Positions 25,123 through 33,372 of a stretch of 64,000 bases of DNA are shown one piece after another. Position 1 is the stretch's first letter; every line of letters begins with the position of its first letter. A model generated the notes under the pieces. It saw only the letters and a list, made by a program, of their open reading frames with translations. It was not told the DNA's origin and searched no databases. The DNA comes from Pseudanabaena biceps (GTDB taxonomy: Bacteria > Cyanobacteriota > Cyanobacteriia > Pseudanabaenales > Pseudanabaenaceae): assembly GCA_013361095.1 (NCBI GenBank), contig JAATWA010000003.1, forward strand, positions 1-64,000, read 5' to 3'. Position numbers and translations under genes: made by a program.

Positions 25123-28100
25123 ATGTCTAACAATTTATTGTCTCAAAGTACATTCAATACAAGTGGTTTTGCCTTTGGTGTAACCGTAATTGGTAACTAT
25201 GCCTACGTTGCTGACAACGATAGTGGTTTACAAATCATTGACATTAGTGATCCAACAACACCTTCTTTAATCGGGACATTTGATACAAGCGGCTTTGCCT
25301 ATGATGTAACTGTGGTGGGTAACTACGCCTACGTCGCTGACGACATCAGTGGTTTGCAAATCATCAACATCAGTAACCCAAATACCCCTTCTCTGACAGG
25401 CACATTTGGAACTAATGGTTTAGCTTCTGGTGTAAGTGTCGTGGGTAACTATGCCTACGTCGCCGTTGGATTTGATGGTTTACAGATTATTGACATCAGT
25501 AACCCAACTACACCCTCGTTTGTAGGGGCATTAGCTACTAGTGATTTTGCCAATGACATAACTGTGGTGGGTAACTACGCTTACGTCGCTGACGGAACTA
25601 GTGGTTTGCAAATTATCAACATCAGTAACCCAACTACACCTTCTCTAACAAGGACATTTGATACGAGTGGTAGTGCCTTGGGCGTAGCGGTAGTGGGTAA
25701 CTACGCTTACGTCGCTGACGACATCAGTGGTTTGCAAATTATCAACATTAGTGACCCAACCGCCCCTTCTCTAACAGGGACATTTGATACGAGTGGTAGT
25801 GCCTTTGGTGTGACTGTAGTGGGTAACTACGCCTATGTCGCTGATAAAGAGGGTGGTTTGCAAGTCATCAACATCAGTGACCCGACTACACCTTTCCTCA
25901 ACGATACATTCGATACGAGTGGTAGTGCCTTTGGTCTAACCGTAGCTGGTAACTACGTTTACGTCGCTGACGAAGCAAGTGGTTTGCAAATTATTGAGAA
26001 TAATGAACCGACTATACCTCGCCTGAGAGGGGCATTCAATACAAGCGGTTTTGCCTTTGGTCTAACCGTAGTTGGTAACTATGCTTACGTTGCTGACAAC
26101 GATAGTGGTTTACAAATCATTAACATTAGTGATCCAACAACACCTTCTCTAATCGGGACATTTGATACAAGCGGCTTTGCCTATGATGTAACTGTGGTGG
26201 GTAACTACGCCTACGTCGCTGACGACATCAGTGGTTTGCAAATCATCAACATCAGTAACCCAAATACCCCTTCTCTGACAGGCACATTTGGAACTAATGG
26301 TTTAGCTTCTGGTGTAACTGTGGTGGGTAACTATGCCTACGTCGCCGTTGGATTTGATGGTTTACAGATTATTGACATCAGTGACCCGACGACACCCTCG
26401 TTTGTAGGGGCATTAGCTACTAGTGATTTTGCCAATGACATAACTGTGGTGGGTAACTACGCTTACGTCGCTGACGGAACTAGTGGTTTGCAAATTATCA
26501 ACATCAGTAACCCAACTACACCTTCTCTAACAAGGACATTTGATACGAGTGGTAGTGCCTTGGGCGTAGCGGTAGTGGGTAACTACGCTTACGTCGCTGA
26601 CGACATCAGTGGTTTGCAAATTATCAACATTAGTGACCCAACCGCCCCTTCTCTAACAGGGACATTTGATACGAGTGGTAGTGCCTTTGGTGTGACTGTG
26701 GTGGATAACTACGCCTATGTCGCTGATAAAGAGGGTGGTTTGCAAGTTATCAACATCAGTGACCCGACGAAACCCTCTCTCAAAGGAACATTTATTACAA
26801 GTGGCAGTGCCTTTGGTGTGACTGCTGTGGGTAAGTATGTCTACGTCGCTGACAGAGAAAGTGGTTTGCAAATTCTTGAGAATAATGACCCACCCACAGG
26901 GACTGATAAGACAATCACAATTGATCAAGATAGCGTTTACACTCTTGATGTAACTGATGTCGGATTTAATGATATCAACGGCGATATTCTGACAAAAGTA
27001 AGAATTACCCAGTTGCCAGTAGTAGGTCAATTGTTCTTAGATGCCAACAATAATAACATCCAAGACAATGGCGAAGCGATCGCTCTTAACCAAGAAATTG
27101 CAGTAGCGAACACGGCCTCCGTCAAGTTCAAGCCTGCTGCTGGTGCTAGTGGCAATAACTACGCCAATATCAAGTTTCAAGTCAATGATGGTACAGACTA
27201 CAGTGTCACTGCAAATAACTTATTTTTCAATCTCAACTCAGTGACTACTATCCAGCTGACAAATACCACAGAGAATGTCTTTACCATTAGAAATAACATT
27301 AACGGTGGTAAAGCAAAACTTTCGATTAAAACTCAAAAAGGTAACTCTAAGCTGGTAAATGAACTGGGTGTGTTCACAGTTGATGATATCCAAGGGACAG
27401 TTGATGGTATTGCCCCTGGTGCAGTAGGTTACACAGAAGCTGCACTCAGACGCTCAACGGTAATCTTATCGTCTCTTGCTAATAACCCCAATGGTTTTAA
27501 TCCCAACGACTTAACCAATATACAGGCATTCGATTTTGGTGCGAATTTGAGATTTTTCTTAGTACGTAATGGTACTGCTAGTGATGTACTTTCTGGACAA
27601 ACTTCTTCTCAGGTATTATTTTCCTCTAGTACCAATGTCAGCGTTACAAGTTCGGTAGAAGAAGGATTTTCTATCACCTGGAAGGGCGTATCTAGTGGTG
27701 ACACTGACCTAGTTGTGAAAATCAAGGAAACCGATGTAGATTTACCTTTGGGTATAAGTTTGCAAGGAAACTCTCAAGGTGAACAAATCGATTTGCGGAG
27801 TATAACTCAATCGGTGAAAGCTGATTTTGTAGTCAACAGAGAAGCTGCATTTAATAACTTTGTTGGCTTCTATAAAGTGGCTGATGAAAATGGCGGCATT
27901 GACACAAATGGTGACGGTAAAGCAGATATTCTCGTCGGACAAGCTGGCTATGCTCAAGCCGCAGTGAGTAGGCGTGTCGCAGGTATTGACTTGACAGTGA
28001 GCAATCAAGGTACGGCAAATTATAGCGGCATTTTCGCGCCTGGTTCTATCTTTGCACCATTTATTATTGCTGATGGTAGACCAGATGCACTTTTAGATAG

Positions 28101-28275
28101 CAATGCTAATAATGATCCGGCAGTTTACTTCTCATACTTAGGTGCTAACTCCGATAAGGTAGATCACATTCGTCTGTTGGGAAATAACATCTTCGGCTTC
28201 GAGGATTTAGCTAATGGTGGTGATAAGGATTTTAACGATGTTATTGTCCGAGTTAATTTGAGTGTTGCCTCGTGA
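25123..28275 (+). CDS. LVIVD-repeat beta-propeller protein with DUF4114 domain
   Basis: 1050 aa, no signal peptide. Residues about 10-590 are ~14 repeats of 42 residues (VTVVGNYAYVAD-x-SGLQIINISDPTTPSL-GTF type), predicted to form beta-propellers. About 590-700 is a cadherin-like segment (TGTDKTITIDQDSVYTLDV). The C-terminal ~150 residues (KVADENGGIDTNGDGKADIL...FEDLANGGDKDFNDVIV) are DUF4114, common in cyanobacterial surface proteins exported by type I systems. An 882-bp block (7 repeats) is tandemly duplicated at near identity, so the propeller number changed recently. Probably an adhesin or surface protein. Confidence 0.8.
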   Translation: MSNNLLSQSTFNTSGFAFGVTVIGNYAYVADNDSGLQIIDISDPTTPSLIGTFDTSGFAYDVTVVGNYAYVADDISGLQIINISNPNTPSLTGTFGTNGLASGVSVVGNYAYVAVGFDGLQIIDISNPTTPSFVGALATSDFANDITVVGNYAYVADGTSGLQIINISNPTTPSLTRTFDTSGSALGVAVVGNYAYVADDISGLQIINISDPTAPSLTGTFDTSGSAFGVTVVGNYAYVADKEGGLQVINISDPTTPFLNDTFDTSGSAFGLTVAGNYVYVADEASGLQIIENNEPTIPRLRGAFNTSGFAFGLTVVGNYAYVADNDSGLQIINISDPTTPSLIGTFDTSGFAYDVTVVGNYAYVADDISGLQIINISNPNTPSLTGTFGTNGLASGVTVVGNYAYVAVGFDGLQIIDISDPTTPSFVGALATSDFANDITVVGNYAYVADGTSGLQIINISNPTTPSLTRTFDTSGSALGVAVVGNYAYVADDISGLQIINISDPTAPSLTGTFDTSGSAFGVTVVDNYAYVADKEGGLQVINISDPTKPSLKGTFITSGSAFGVTAVGKYVYVADRESGLQILENNDPPTGTDKTITIDQDSVYTLDVTDVGFNDINGDILTKVRITQLPVVGQLFLDANNNNIQDNGEAIALNQEIAVANTASVKFKPAAGASGNNYANIKFQVNDGTDYSVTANNLFFNLNSVTTIQLTNTTENVFTIRNNINGGKAKLSIKTQKGNSKLVNELGVFTVDDIQGTVDGIAPGAVGYTEAALRRSTVILSSLANNPNGFNPNDLTNIQAFDFGANLRFFLVRNGTASDVLSGQTSSQVLFSSSTNVSVTSSVEEGFSITWKGVSSGDTDLVVKIKETDVDLPLGISLQGNSQGEQIDLRSITQSVKADFVVNREAAFNNFVGFYKVADENGGIDTNGDGKADILVGQAGYAQAAVSRRVAGIDLTVSNQGTANYSGIFAPGSIFAPFIIADGRPDALLDSNANNDPAVYFSYLGANSDKVDHIRLLGNNIFGFEDLANGGDKDFNDVIVRVNLSVAS

Positions 28276-28370
28276 TATAGCGTTTCCTAAGCTACTGAGG
28301 TACACTCATATCTTGATGAACAAGGATATTAGGTTTGAAAATGTACTTCACCAGACTGGGAAACGCTATA
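28276..28370. mobile_element. MITE-C (95 bp)
   Basis: Starts TATAGCGTTTCC and ends GGAAACGCTATA. The inverted ends agree, with mismatches, for about 29 bp (to GAGGTACA / GAAGTACA). It directly follows the stop codon of the LVIVD gene. A non-coding, MITE-like unit, single copy in this window. Confidence 0.5.
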
Positions 28371-28523
28371 TAGGGTTTGCTGAATAAGTACCCAAAGCGG
28401 ACTTAGATGCCACACAGTGCGAAAAATTGTGGTTTGGGAGCTTGGTTTTCAAATTCACCCCTTGATTTTCCATCCCACATTCCGCAGATACGAAAGCAAA
28501 TTTAGGAATTAAAAAGTTAGAGG

Positions 28524-28570
28524 AAGAAAAGCCTGAGAAGATTGCCTAGCAAACATCTCAGGCTTTTCTT
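28524..28570 (+). terminator. Terminator abutting MITE-A copy 2
   Basis: AAGAAAAGCCTGAGA (28524-28538) pairs with TCTCAGGCTTTTCTT (28556-28570), a 15-bp stem with T-rich end. The MITE begins at the next base. The preceding 28371-28523 has no recognisable gene. Confidence 0.65.
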
Positions 28571-28740
28571 GGGGTGCAATCAGGATAGCTGTAATTTAGT
28601 GCCACGAAAGCTGGAAATGCCTGATTCTACGTGCTTCCTTCAATGGGATTTGTATAGAAAATGGTTACTTCTAAAACCTGTGTCAGGTAAAGGCTTCAGG
28701 AGTTGGTGGCACTGTTTTACACTTATCCTGATTACATGCC
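28571..28740 (+). mobile_element. MITE-A copy 2 (170 bp)
   Basis: Same 170 bp and same orientation as 5693 and 31535. Flanks TTTCTT on the left and TAAGTA on the right do not match each other, so this copy shows no target duplication and may be a recombination product. Confidence 0.85.
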
Positions 28741-28748
28741 TAAGTAAC

Positions 28749-28803
28749 CTAAAACCAGAGGTTGTTCCGCCCGCGTAGCGGGCGGAACAACCTCTGGTTT
28801 TAG
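28749..28803. terminator. 26-bp perfect hairpin, bidirectional terminator
   Basis: Arms 28749-28774 and 28778-28803 are perfectly complementary over 26 bp with loop GTA; outer ends CTAAAACC / GGTTTTAG give T-runs either way. Placed after the cbi operon end (28889) on the minus strand. Confidence 0.7.
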
Positions 28804-28888
28804 ATTTTAATTATGTCTAGCTACTTATCTCGCTTGTTGATTTCAATTTTTTTTCAATATACTTGAATCAACAAGCGTTTTTGATGCG

Positions 28889-29623
28889 CTATCCCAGACT
28901 TAGTGGCATTTCTAGAGAATGCGCTAATAGAAACTCGCGATCACTTAATATCTGTTTGGTTTTGCCATCATAGACTACTTTCCCTTCACTCAAAACCACC
29001 GTGCGATCGCATAACTCCAATACTAGGTCTAGATCGTGGGTGGCGATTAATTGAGTTTCCAGTCGAGTTTGTAATAATTGAATTAATTGGCGGCGCGATC
29101 GCGGATCGAGTTGGGAAGATGGCTCGTCAAATACGAGAACCTGTGGCTGCATCGCCAGAACTCCCGCGATCGCCACTCGCTTTTTTTCACCACCTGATAG
29201 ATTTTGCGACTGGCGTTGTCTATATTTATCCAAGTCCAAACCCACCGCCACCAGAGATTCAGCAACCCTGATATCTAAGTCTTTTCCACGCATTCCCATA
29301 TTTATTGGGCCAAAGGCAACATCTTCCCAAACCGTGGGCATAAATAATTGATCGTCTGGATTTTGAAAAACTATACCCACAAAATTGCGAATGGCAACTA
29401 GATTCTTGTGTGAGACTTGTTTCTCACCAATGACAATCTTGCCTTTTTGGGGCATCAAAATTCCATTGAGATGTAAGAGCAAAGTGGACTTGCCTGAACC
29501 ATTAGCCCCCACGATCGCGACTTTTTCGGTCGCCTTGACTTGTAAGTTAATTCCTCTCAAGGCTTGTATTCCATCAGGATAGGTATAGCTGAGATTCTCA
29601 ATGGAAATATGATTGTGGTGCAT
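28889..29623 (-). CDS. cbiO: Cobalt ECF/ABC transporter ATPase CbiO
   Basis: 244 aa from ATG 29623 (MHHNHISIENLSYTYPDG); the frame extends to 29674 but the extra codons lie in a hairpin. Walker A GANGSGKST, Q-loop VFQNPDDQL, ABC signature LSGGEKKRVAIAG, Walker B VLVFDEPSSQLDP, then ATHDLDL. It powers uptake of cobalt (or nickel) together with CbiQ. Last gene of the cbi operon. The membrane substrate-binding CbiM is not in this segment. Confidence 0.88.
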   Translation of the reverse strand: MHHNHISIENLSYTYPDGIQALRGINLQVKATEKVAIVGANGSGKSTLLLHLNGILMPQKGKIVIGEKQVSHKNLVAIRNFVGIVFQNPDDQLFMPTVWEDVAFGPINMGMRGKDLDIRVAESLVAVGLDLDKYRQRQSQNLSGGEKKRVAIAGVLAMQPQVLVFDEPSSQLDPRSRRQLIQLLQTRLETQLIATHDLDLVLELCDRTVVLSEGKVVYDGKTKQILSDREFLLAHSLEMPLSLG

Positions 29624-29632
29624 AGGAGGAGG

Positions 29633-29683
29633 GGCAAACTTTTGAGATGTGAATACAAAGCATTCACATCTCAAAAGTTTGCC
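29633..29683 (-). repeat. 22-bp inverted repeat between cbiQ and cbiO
   Basis: Arms 29633-29654 and 29662-29683 are perfectly inverted (core ACTTTTGAGATGTGAAT), loop 7 bases. It lies in the cbiQ-cbiO gap and would fold in the mRNA just ahead of the cbiO start, possibly reducing its expression. Confidence 0.65.
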
Positions 29684-29689
29684 ATGATA

Positions 29690-30514
29690 TTAAAGATTTT
29701 GGGTGCTGATGTATATGCCGCTTAGAGTGATGATCATTGTGCAAGTGATCGCTAGAATATCGCGCTTATTTATCTGCGTGGGAGTTTCATCTAATACAGT
29801 TATGCCTTGGTAGCCACGGGCAAGCATCGCTTGATAAATGCGATCGCCGCGATCGTAGGTACGGATAAACAGCATCCCTAGCATATTACCCAATATCTGA
29901 CGCTGCCATTGGCGATCGCGCCGATGGCGATTATAGATATTTTGGGGTGCAAAGTTGCGGGCTGTGGCGGCGCGGCGCATGGCATTAAATTCATTGGATA
30001 GAACACCGATATAGCGATACATTGAAGCCAAAATACTCACCAAAAGAGGTGGCATTTTTAAAATGATCAGGGCTTGCAATAGTAAAGGAATAGAAGTTGA
30101 GAGGGTGAGAATGTTTAATAGAAGTAGAGACAAAAAAGCTTTGACAGTTACACTTCCCAAAACAATCAATCCCTGCTCACTGATTTGTAACCATCGCCAT
30201 TGCCATAGGATCTGTCCACCACTCCGAAACAGGGTTCCCAAAAGCATGACGCTAGCAAAGGCAAACTCGATCGCTAGTCGTTGGCTGAGATTTTTTAAAT
30301 TAACCCTGCTCAATATCAGGACAACCAAAGCGGCGATCGCATAAACTGCCCAAGCCCACCACTTACCATTGGGAGTAAGAGCGATCGCAAATACTAGTGA
30401 AAAAATGCAAATTACGCGAGTATGCACAGCTAGCTGATCCCAAATACTATGAGGATCGCCTTGATGGGGAGAGTGGCGATCGCTTGAGTTAAGTAAGTGG
30501 ATATGAAACAGCAT
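29690..30514 (-). CDS. cbiQ: Cobalt transporter transmembrane protein CbiQ
   Basis: 274 aa with about five hydrophobic segments (for example ICIFSLVFAIALT, WAVYAIAALVVLILS, AFLSLLLLNILTL). The region MYRYIGVLSNEFNAMRRAATARNF and the C-terminal GDRIYQAMLARGYQG are the coupling-helix signatures of CbiQ/EcfT proteins that dock on CbiO. It couples ATP hydrolysis to metal uptake. Confidence 0.85.
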   Translation of the reverse strand: MLFHIHLLNSSDRHSPHQGDPHSIWDQLAVHTRVICIFSLVFAIALTPNGKWWAWAVYAIAALVVLILSRVNLKNLSQRLAIEFAFASVMLLGTLFRSGGQILWQWRWLQISEQGLIVLGSVTVKAFLSLLLLNILTLSTSIPLLLQALIILKMPPLLVSILASMYRYIGVLSNEFNAMRRAATARNFAPQNIYNRHRRDRQWQRQILGNMLGMLFIRTYDRGDRIYQAMLARGYQGITVLDETPTQINKRDILAITCTMIITLSGIYISTQNL

Positions 30515-30520
30515 TTGGGT

Positions 30521-30871
30521 TTATGGTTTGCGGCGTATTGTCAATTCGCCCAGTCCCCATGACAATCCAAATACTAGCAATGTGCCAGCAATACCAGCTA
30601 GGGCAGTGGATACTTTGGGATTTTCTACCGCTTTGAAAGAATATTCATCAAAAATTTGAGCGGGCGGAATCTGTTTAGTGATCGGCTCTTTCAGCGCTTT
30701 GTTTTCAAACTTCAAATCTTGGGCGACTCGCTCCAATCCATCGGGATCTTGACTGGCAAATGGCGAAATAAATGCCGCGATCGCTAAGAAGACCGCGATA
30801 CCAGTCAAAATGAGAATGCTATTTGGCTTAGATTTTTGCGGAGTTTTATCAGTCATAAAATTTGCCATCAT
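30521..30871 (-). CDS. PDGLE-domain protein (CbiN-like)
   Basis: About 110-116 aa (ATGs at 30871, 30868 and 30856 are all possible). Two transmembrane segments (ILILTGIAVFLAIAAFISPFA; TALAGIAGTLLVFGLSWGLG) flank an outer loop with the name-giving SQDPDGLERVAQDL motif. In other cyanobacteria this domain is fused to or follows CbiM. Here CbiM is missing upstream, so the operon is incomplete unless CbiM is encoded elsewhere. Confidence 0.75.
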   Translation of the reverse strand: MMANFMTDKTPQKSKPNSILILTGIAVFLAIAAFISPFASQDPDGLERVAQDLKFENKALKEPITKQIPPAQIFDEYSFKAVENPKVSTALAGIAGTLLVFGLSWGLGELTIRRKP

Positions 30872-30898
30872 TTTCTTGCTTTAGCTTATACCAAAAAT

Positions 30899-30955
30899 AA
30901 ACGCAGAGATCCGTTTGAACGGTGCGAAGCACCGTTCAAACGGATCTCTGCGTTT
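30899..30955. terminator. 27-bp perfect hairpin, terminator
   Basis: Arms 30899-30925 and 30929-30955 perfectly complementary, loop GAA, with T-rich right end. It separates the hydrolase fragment (its stop codon begins at the edge of the hairpin) from the cbi operon on the same strand. Confidence 0.7.
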
Positions 30956-31534
30956 TATATGACAAACTTGCAAATATGCTGAGCAACGATCGTAGGATGC
31001 TCCAAATGCGGAACATGACCACTGTTATCAATCCAAATTAGTTGATTGCGCGGAATAATCGCTTGAAATTTTGCAGCGTCTTTTGTCCCGAGAATGCGAT
31101 CGCGATCGCCCCAAAGAATTAGCGTCTCCTGCTCCAGATACTTTAGCTGCTCTGCAAAAGAACCATAGCCACCGCTTTTAGTAAATGAAATCAACGACTC
31201 GCTCCATCGTGGCATTGCTAGGTGTAAAGAAGCACAGGCTTCGGCATCAGGGGTGACAAAGCTGGGATCTGCATAGGCTTTGAGGCTGACTTCGCGGCGG
31301 ACTTTAGGACTTCTCAAAAAATTAGTAGCCATGCGGTCTAGCGGCGATATCAAAAATTTACCCATCGCCGTGCCAGCCCGCATTCCTGCACTGCCAATTA
31401 AAATTAATTTCTGCACAACTTCAGGATAAGTAAGGGCAAAGTCGATCGCCGCAGCACCACCCATAGATGCACCAACTAAAATTATTGGCGTAGCGATCGC
31501 TGTTTTCCAAAAAGAATATAAATGTTCCTTAATT
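30955..31534 (-). pseudogene. Alpha/beta hydrolase, N-terminus removed by MITE-A copy 3
   Basis: From the MITE edge: EHLYSFWKTAIATPIILVGASMGGAAAIDFAL (nucleophile Ser in GASMGG), the acid in LWGDRDRILGT and the base in NSGHVPHLEHP. About 110 residues that should precede (first strands and HG oxyanion motif) are absent. The apparent start (MALNYSYPDC) is encoded by MITE sequence. The missing 5' part is not in this window. Confidence 0.8.
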
Positions 31535-31704
31535 GGGGTGCAATCAGGATAGCTGTAATTTAGTGCCACGAAAGCTGGAAATGCCTGATTCTACGTGCTT
31601 CCTTCAATGGGATTTGTATAGAAAATGGTTACTTCTAAAACCTGTGTCAGGTAAAGGCTTCAGGAGTTGGTGGCACTGTTTTACACTTATCCTGATTACA
31701 TGCC
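31535..31704 (+). mobile_element. MITE-A copy 3 (170 bp)
   Basis: Same sequence and orientation as the other two copies. Its right flank is TAGCTA followed by the continuation of parA (31705 onward); its left flank is the hydrolase fragment. The TAGCTA matches the left flank of copy 1, so the original insertion was into a parA copy with a 6-bp duplication. Confidence 0.85.
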
Positions 31705-31867
31705 TAGCTAGTCGAGGCTTTAAGACTTTGGATAGATGGCGACCCATAGCATAATCTCTCACTCTACGGGCGATCGCCCATCAAAACGATGAGCCAACCA
31801 TGTGGTGCGCGTAAGTTGAACCGTCACCACTAGCGATCACAAAAAAGGAAACACATGATCGTTAACA
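31705..31867 (+). pseudogene. Right half of the MITE-split parA copy, plus cassette tail
   Basis: TAGCTAGTCGAGGCTTTAAG... matches parA from codon ~27 on, with small deletions, until about 31799. Then comes a tail starting CATGTGGTGCGCG that also follows copy 1 at 5384. It joins directly to the upstream region of the intact par operon, preserving the tandem cassette order. Confidence 0.75.
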
Positions 31868-31968
31868 CCCTTTAGACAGCATTTAGCATTTCAGCTTTGA
31901 TTTTTCTAGAAATCCATGCAACGCCCACCCAACAATTTAACCAATTTACAAAAAGTAGTCATTTAGTC

Positions 31969-31997
31969 TTGACGACATAACTTATTAGCAATAAGAT
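31969..31997 (+). promoter_or_regulatory. parA promoter with overlapping operator
   Basis: TTGACG (31969-31974), 17-bp spacer, TAAGAT (31992-31997), about 40 bp ahead of the parA ATG. The dyad CTTATTAGCAATAAG (31981-31995) overlaps the -10, so a bound RHH protein would repress. Copy 1 keeps the dyad with -10 TAAGAC; copy 2 has CAAGAT. Confidence 0.65.
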
Positions 31998-32035
31998 TCC
32001 ATAACATTAAAACCTGAATACATAAAAAAACTATA

Positions 32036-32788
32036 ATGCAAATACTAACTGTCGTCTCCTTGTCTGGTGGTCAAGGCAAAACGACGACAAGTTTTTTTTT
32101 AGGCTTGACCTTAGCTAGTCTAGGCTTTAAGACACTTTGGATAGATGGCGACCCACAGCATAACCTCTCACTGTACGGGCGATCGCCCCATCAAAACGAT
32201 GAGCCAACCTTACTAGAGTGCATCACTGGACAAGTCCAACCCACAGATGCTATTTACCCAACCGACTGGGAAAACCTCTCGCTCATACCTAGCGATCGCG
32301 CCTTAGAACAGTCACAAACTCACCTTGCTAACGTGACAATGGGTGAACTATTACTAAAAAAGCGGCTTAAAAATCTGGACTTTGATTACTGCATCATCGA
32401 CTCACCACCCCAGCGATCGCAGTTATGTGTGACCTGTATTTGTGCCGCCGACAAACTGATTATTCCAGTCGAGACAAATAGCAAGGGCTTAGCTTGCTTG
32501 CAAAGCACCCTCGAAACCATTGATGAGCTATCCGAAAACATGGCTTGGCAAGGAGAAATATTAGCGATCGTCCCATTCCGCGACACCATCCGAGGACTAA
32601 ACCGCACCAAAACCAGCCGTGAGGCGATCACCTATTTTGAGCAGTTATGCCAAGAGCGTGACATTGCCATTACCCCGTCAATTGTCGATAGCGAGAAATA
32701 TAAACAGGCGATCGACCGTGCCGAATATTTACCTACTGAACTAAATAGCCCCTTTAACAAATTAATCGAATTAGCAGGTGTTGTATGA
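32036..32788 (+). CDS. parA: ParA-type partition ATPase (intact cassette copy)
   Basis: 250 aa, no N-terminal DNA-binding domain. The deviant Walker A reads SLSGGQGKTT: the nucleotide lysine is Lys15 but the ParA/MinD signature lysine is replaced by Ser10. Switch I (LWIDGDPQHNLS) and Walker B (DYCIIDSPPQ) are present. It lies 4 bp-overlapped with its RHH partner. It is the only undamaged member of a tandem array whose other copies carry shorter T-tracts. It likely segregates the main plasmid. Confidence 0.85.
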   Translation: MQILTVVSLSGGQGKTTTSFFLGLTLASLGFKTLWIDGDPQHNLSLYGRSPHQNDEPTLLECITGQVQPTDAIYPTDWENLSLIPSDRALEQSQTHLANVTMGELLLKKRLKNLDFDYCIIDSPPQRSQLCVTCICAADKLIIPVETNSKGLACLQSTLETIDELSENMAWQGEILAIVPFRDTIRGLNRTKTSREAITYFEQLCQERDIAITPSIVDSEKYKQAIDRAEYLPTELNSPFNKLIELAGVV

Positions 32789-33144
32789 GTGAACCAATAA
32801 TGCAAAAAATCGCCATCTCTAATCGCCCAAAAGTAAATCGCGATTCCAGTGTTAAAGCGGCGATCGTACCAACCACCACAACTACCCCGACAACAAGCCC
32901 CAACGAACTAGAGAAAAAAACAGTTCGCATTTCTAGTGAAGCGATCGCCTACTACGCACAACTTAAAAACACCAACAAAGTTACCCTTGATGGGATGCTC
33001 GAAGCGATCGCCATTTACTCAAAACAACATCCCGAAGTTGAACAAGAGCTAATTGCGATCGGTAAGCAAGTCCTAAAAACCCGTCAGGAATCCGCCAATA
33101 CTGCTAGAGCTACAACTATGTACGAGAAGTATAGACAGGCTTAA
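32785..33144 (+). CDS. Partition partner of ParA (ParB-like, RHH)
   Basis: 119 aa: basic flexible N-terminus (SNRPKVNRDSSVKAAIVPTTTTTPT), then KKTVRISSEAIAYYAQLKNTNKVTLDGMLEAIAIYSKQ, a likely strand-helix-helix DNA-binding fold, and a helical tail. The ATG overlaps the parA stop (ATGA). It probably binds the CTTATTAGCAATAAG dyad or nearby sites. Confidence 0.7.
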   Translation: MSEPIMQKIAISNRPKVNRDSSVKAAIVPTTTTTPTTSPNELEKKTVRISSEAIAYYAQLKNTNKVTLDGMLEAIAIYSKQHPEVEQELIAIGKQVLKTRQESANTARATTMYEKYRQA

Positions 33145-33216
33145 ATATCAAAATAGCGATCGCGAATTTATAAAAGAAGGGTAGATAAAGGATAAATATA
33201 AAAACCTACAAGATGA

Positions 33217-33354
33217 TTAGTTGAACATAGACAACTATTACAACAAACCAATAATGAAATTTTACCAATTACGCGATCGCTGGTTGGTATTTTAAAAGGT
33301 TCTAATGTTGATGTATCTGACTATAAAAAACATTTAGAGGAAAAGTATCCTTGA
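33217..33354 (+). pseudogene. C-terminal remnant of a VapB/AbrB-type antitoxin
   Basis: The frame LVEHRQLLQQTNNEILPITRS LVGILKGSNVDVSDYKKHLEEKYP ends in the SLVG-LKG...DY---LEEKY signature of cyanobacterial antitoxin tails. No start codon or N-terminal DNA-binding domain is present; an in-frame TGA precedes it at 33214. Confidence 0.55.
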
Positions 33355-33372
33355 AAATTCAGCAAATCGACC

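Noticed and set aside
25153..26916. Repeat array as non-coding satellite
   Set aside because: Repeats keep one frame of 42-residue units within a 1050-aa protein.
28371..28523. IS end (GGGTTTGCTGAATAAGT)
   Set aside because: Resembles termini of some IS elements, but no second end or transposase is visible, so it cannot be supported.
30521..30954. Cobalamin riboswitch ahead of the cbi genes
   Set aside because: The upstream region holds only a terminator hairpin and 27 AT-rich bases; no B12-box-like sequence was seen.
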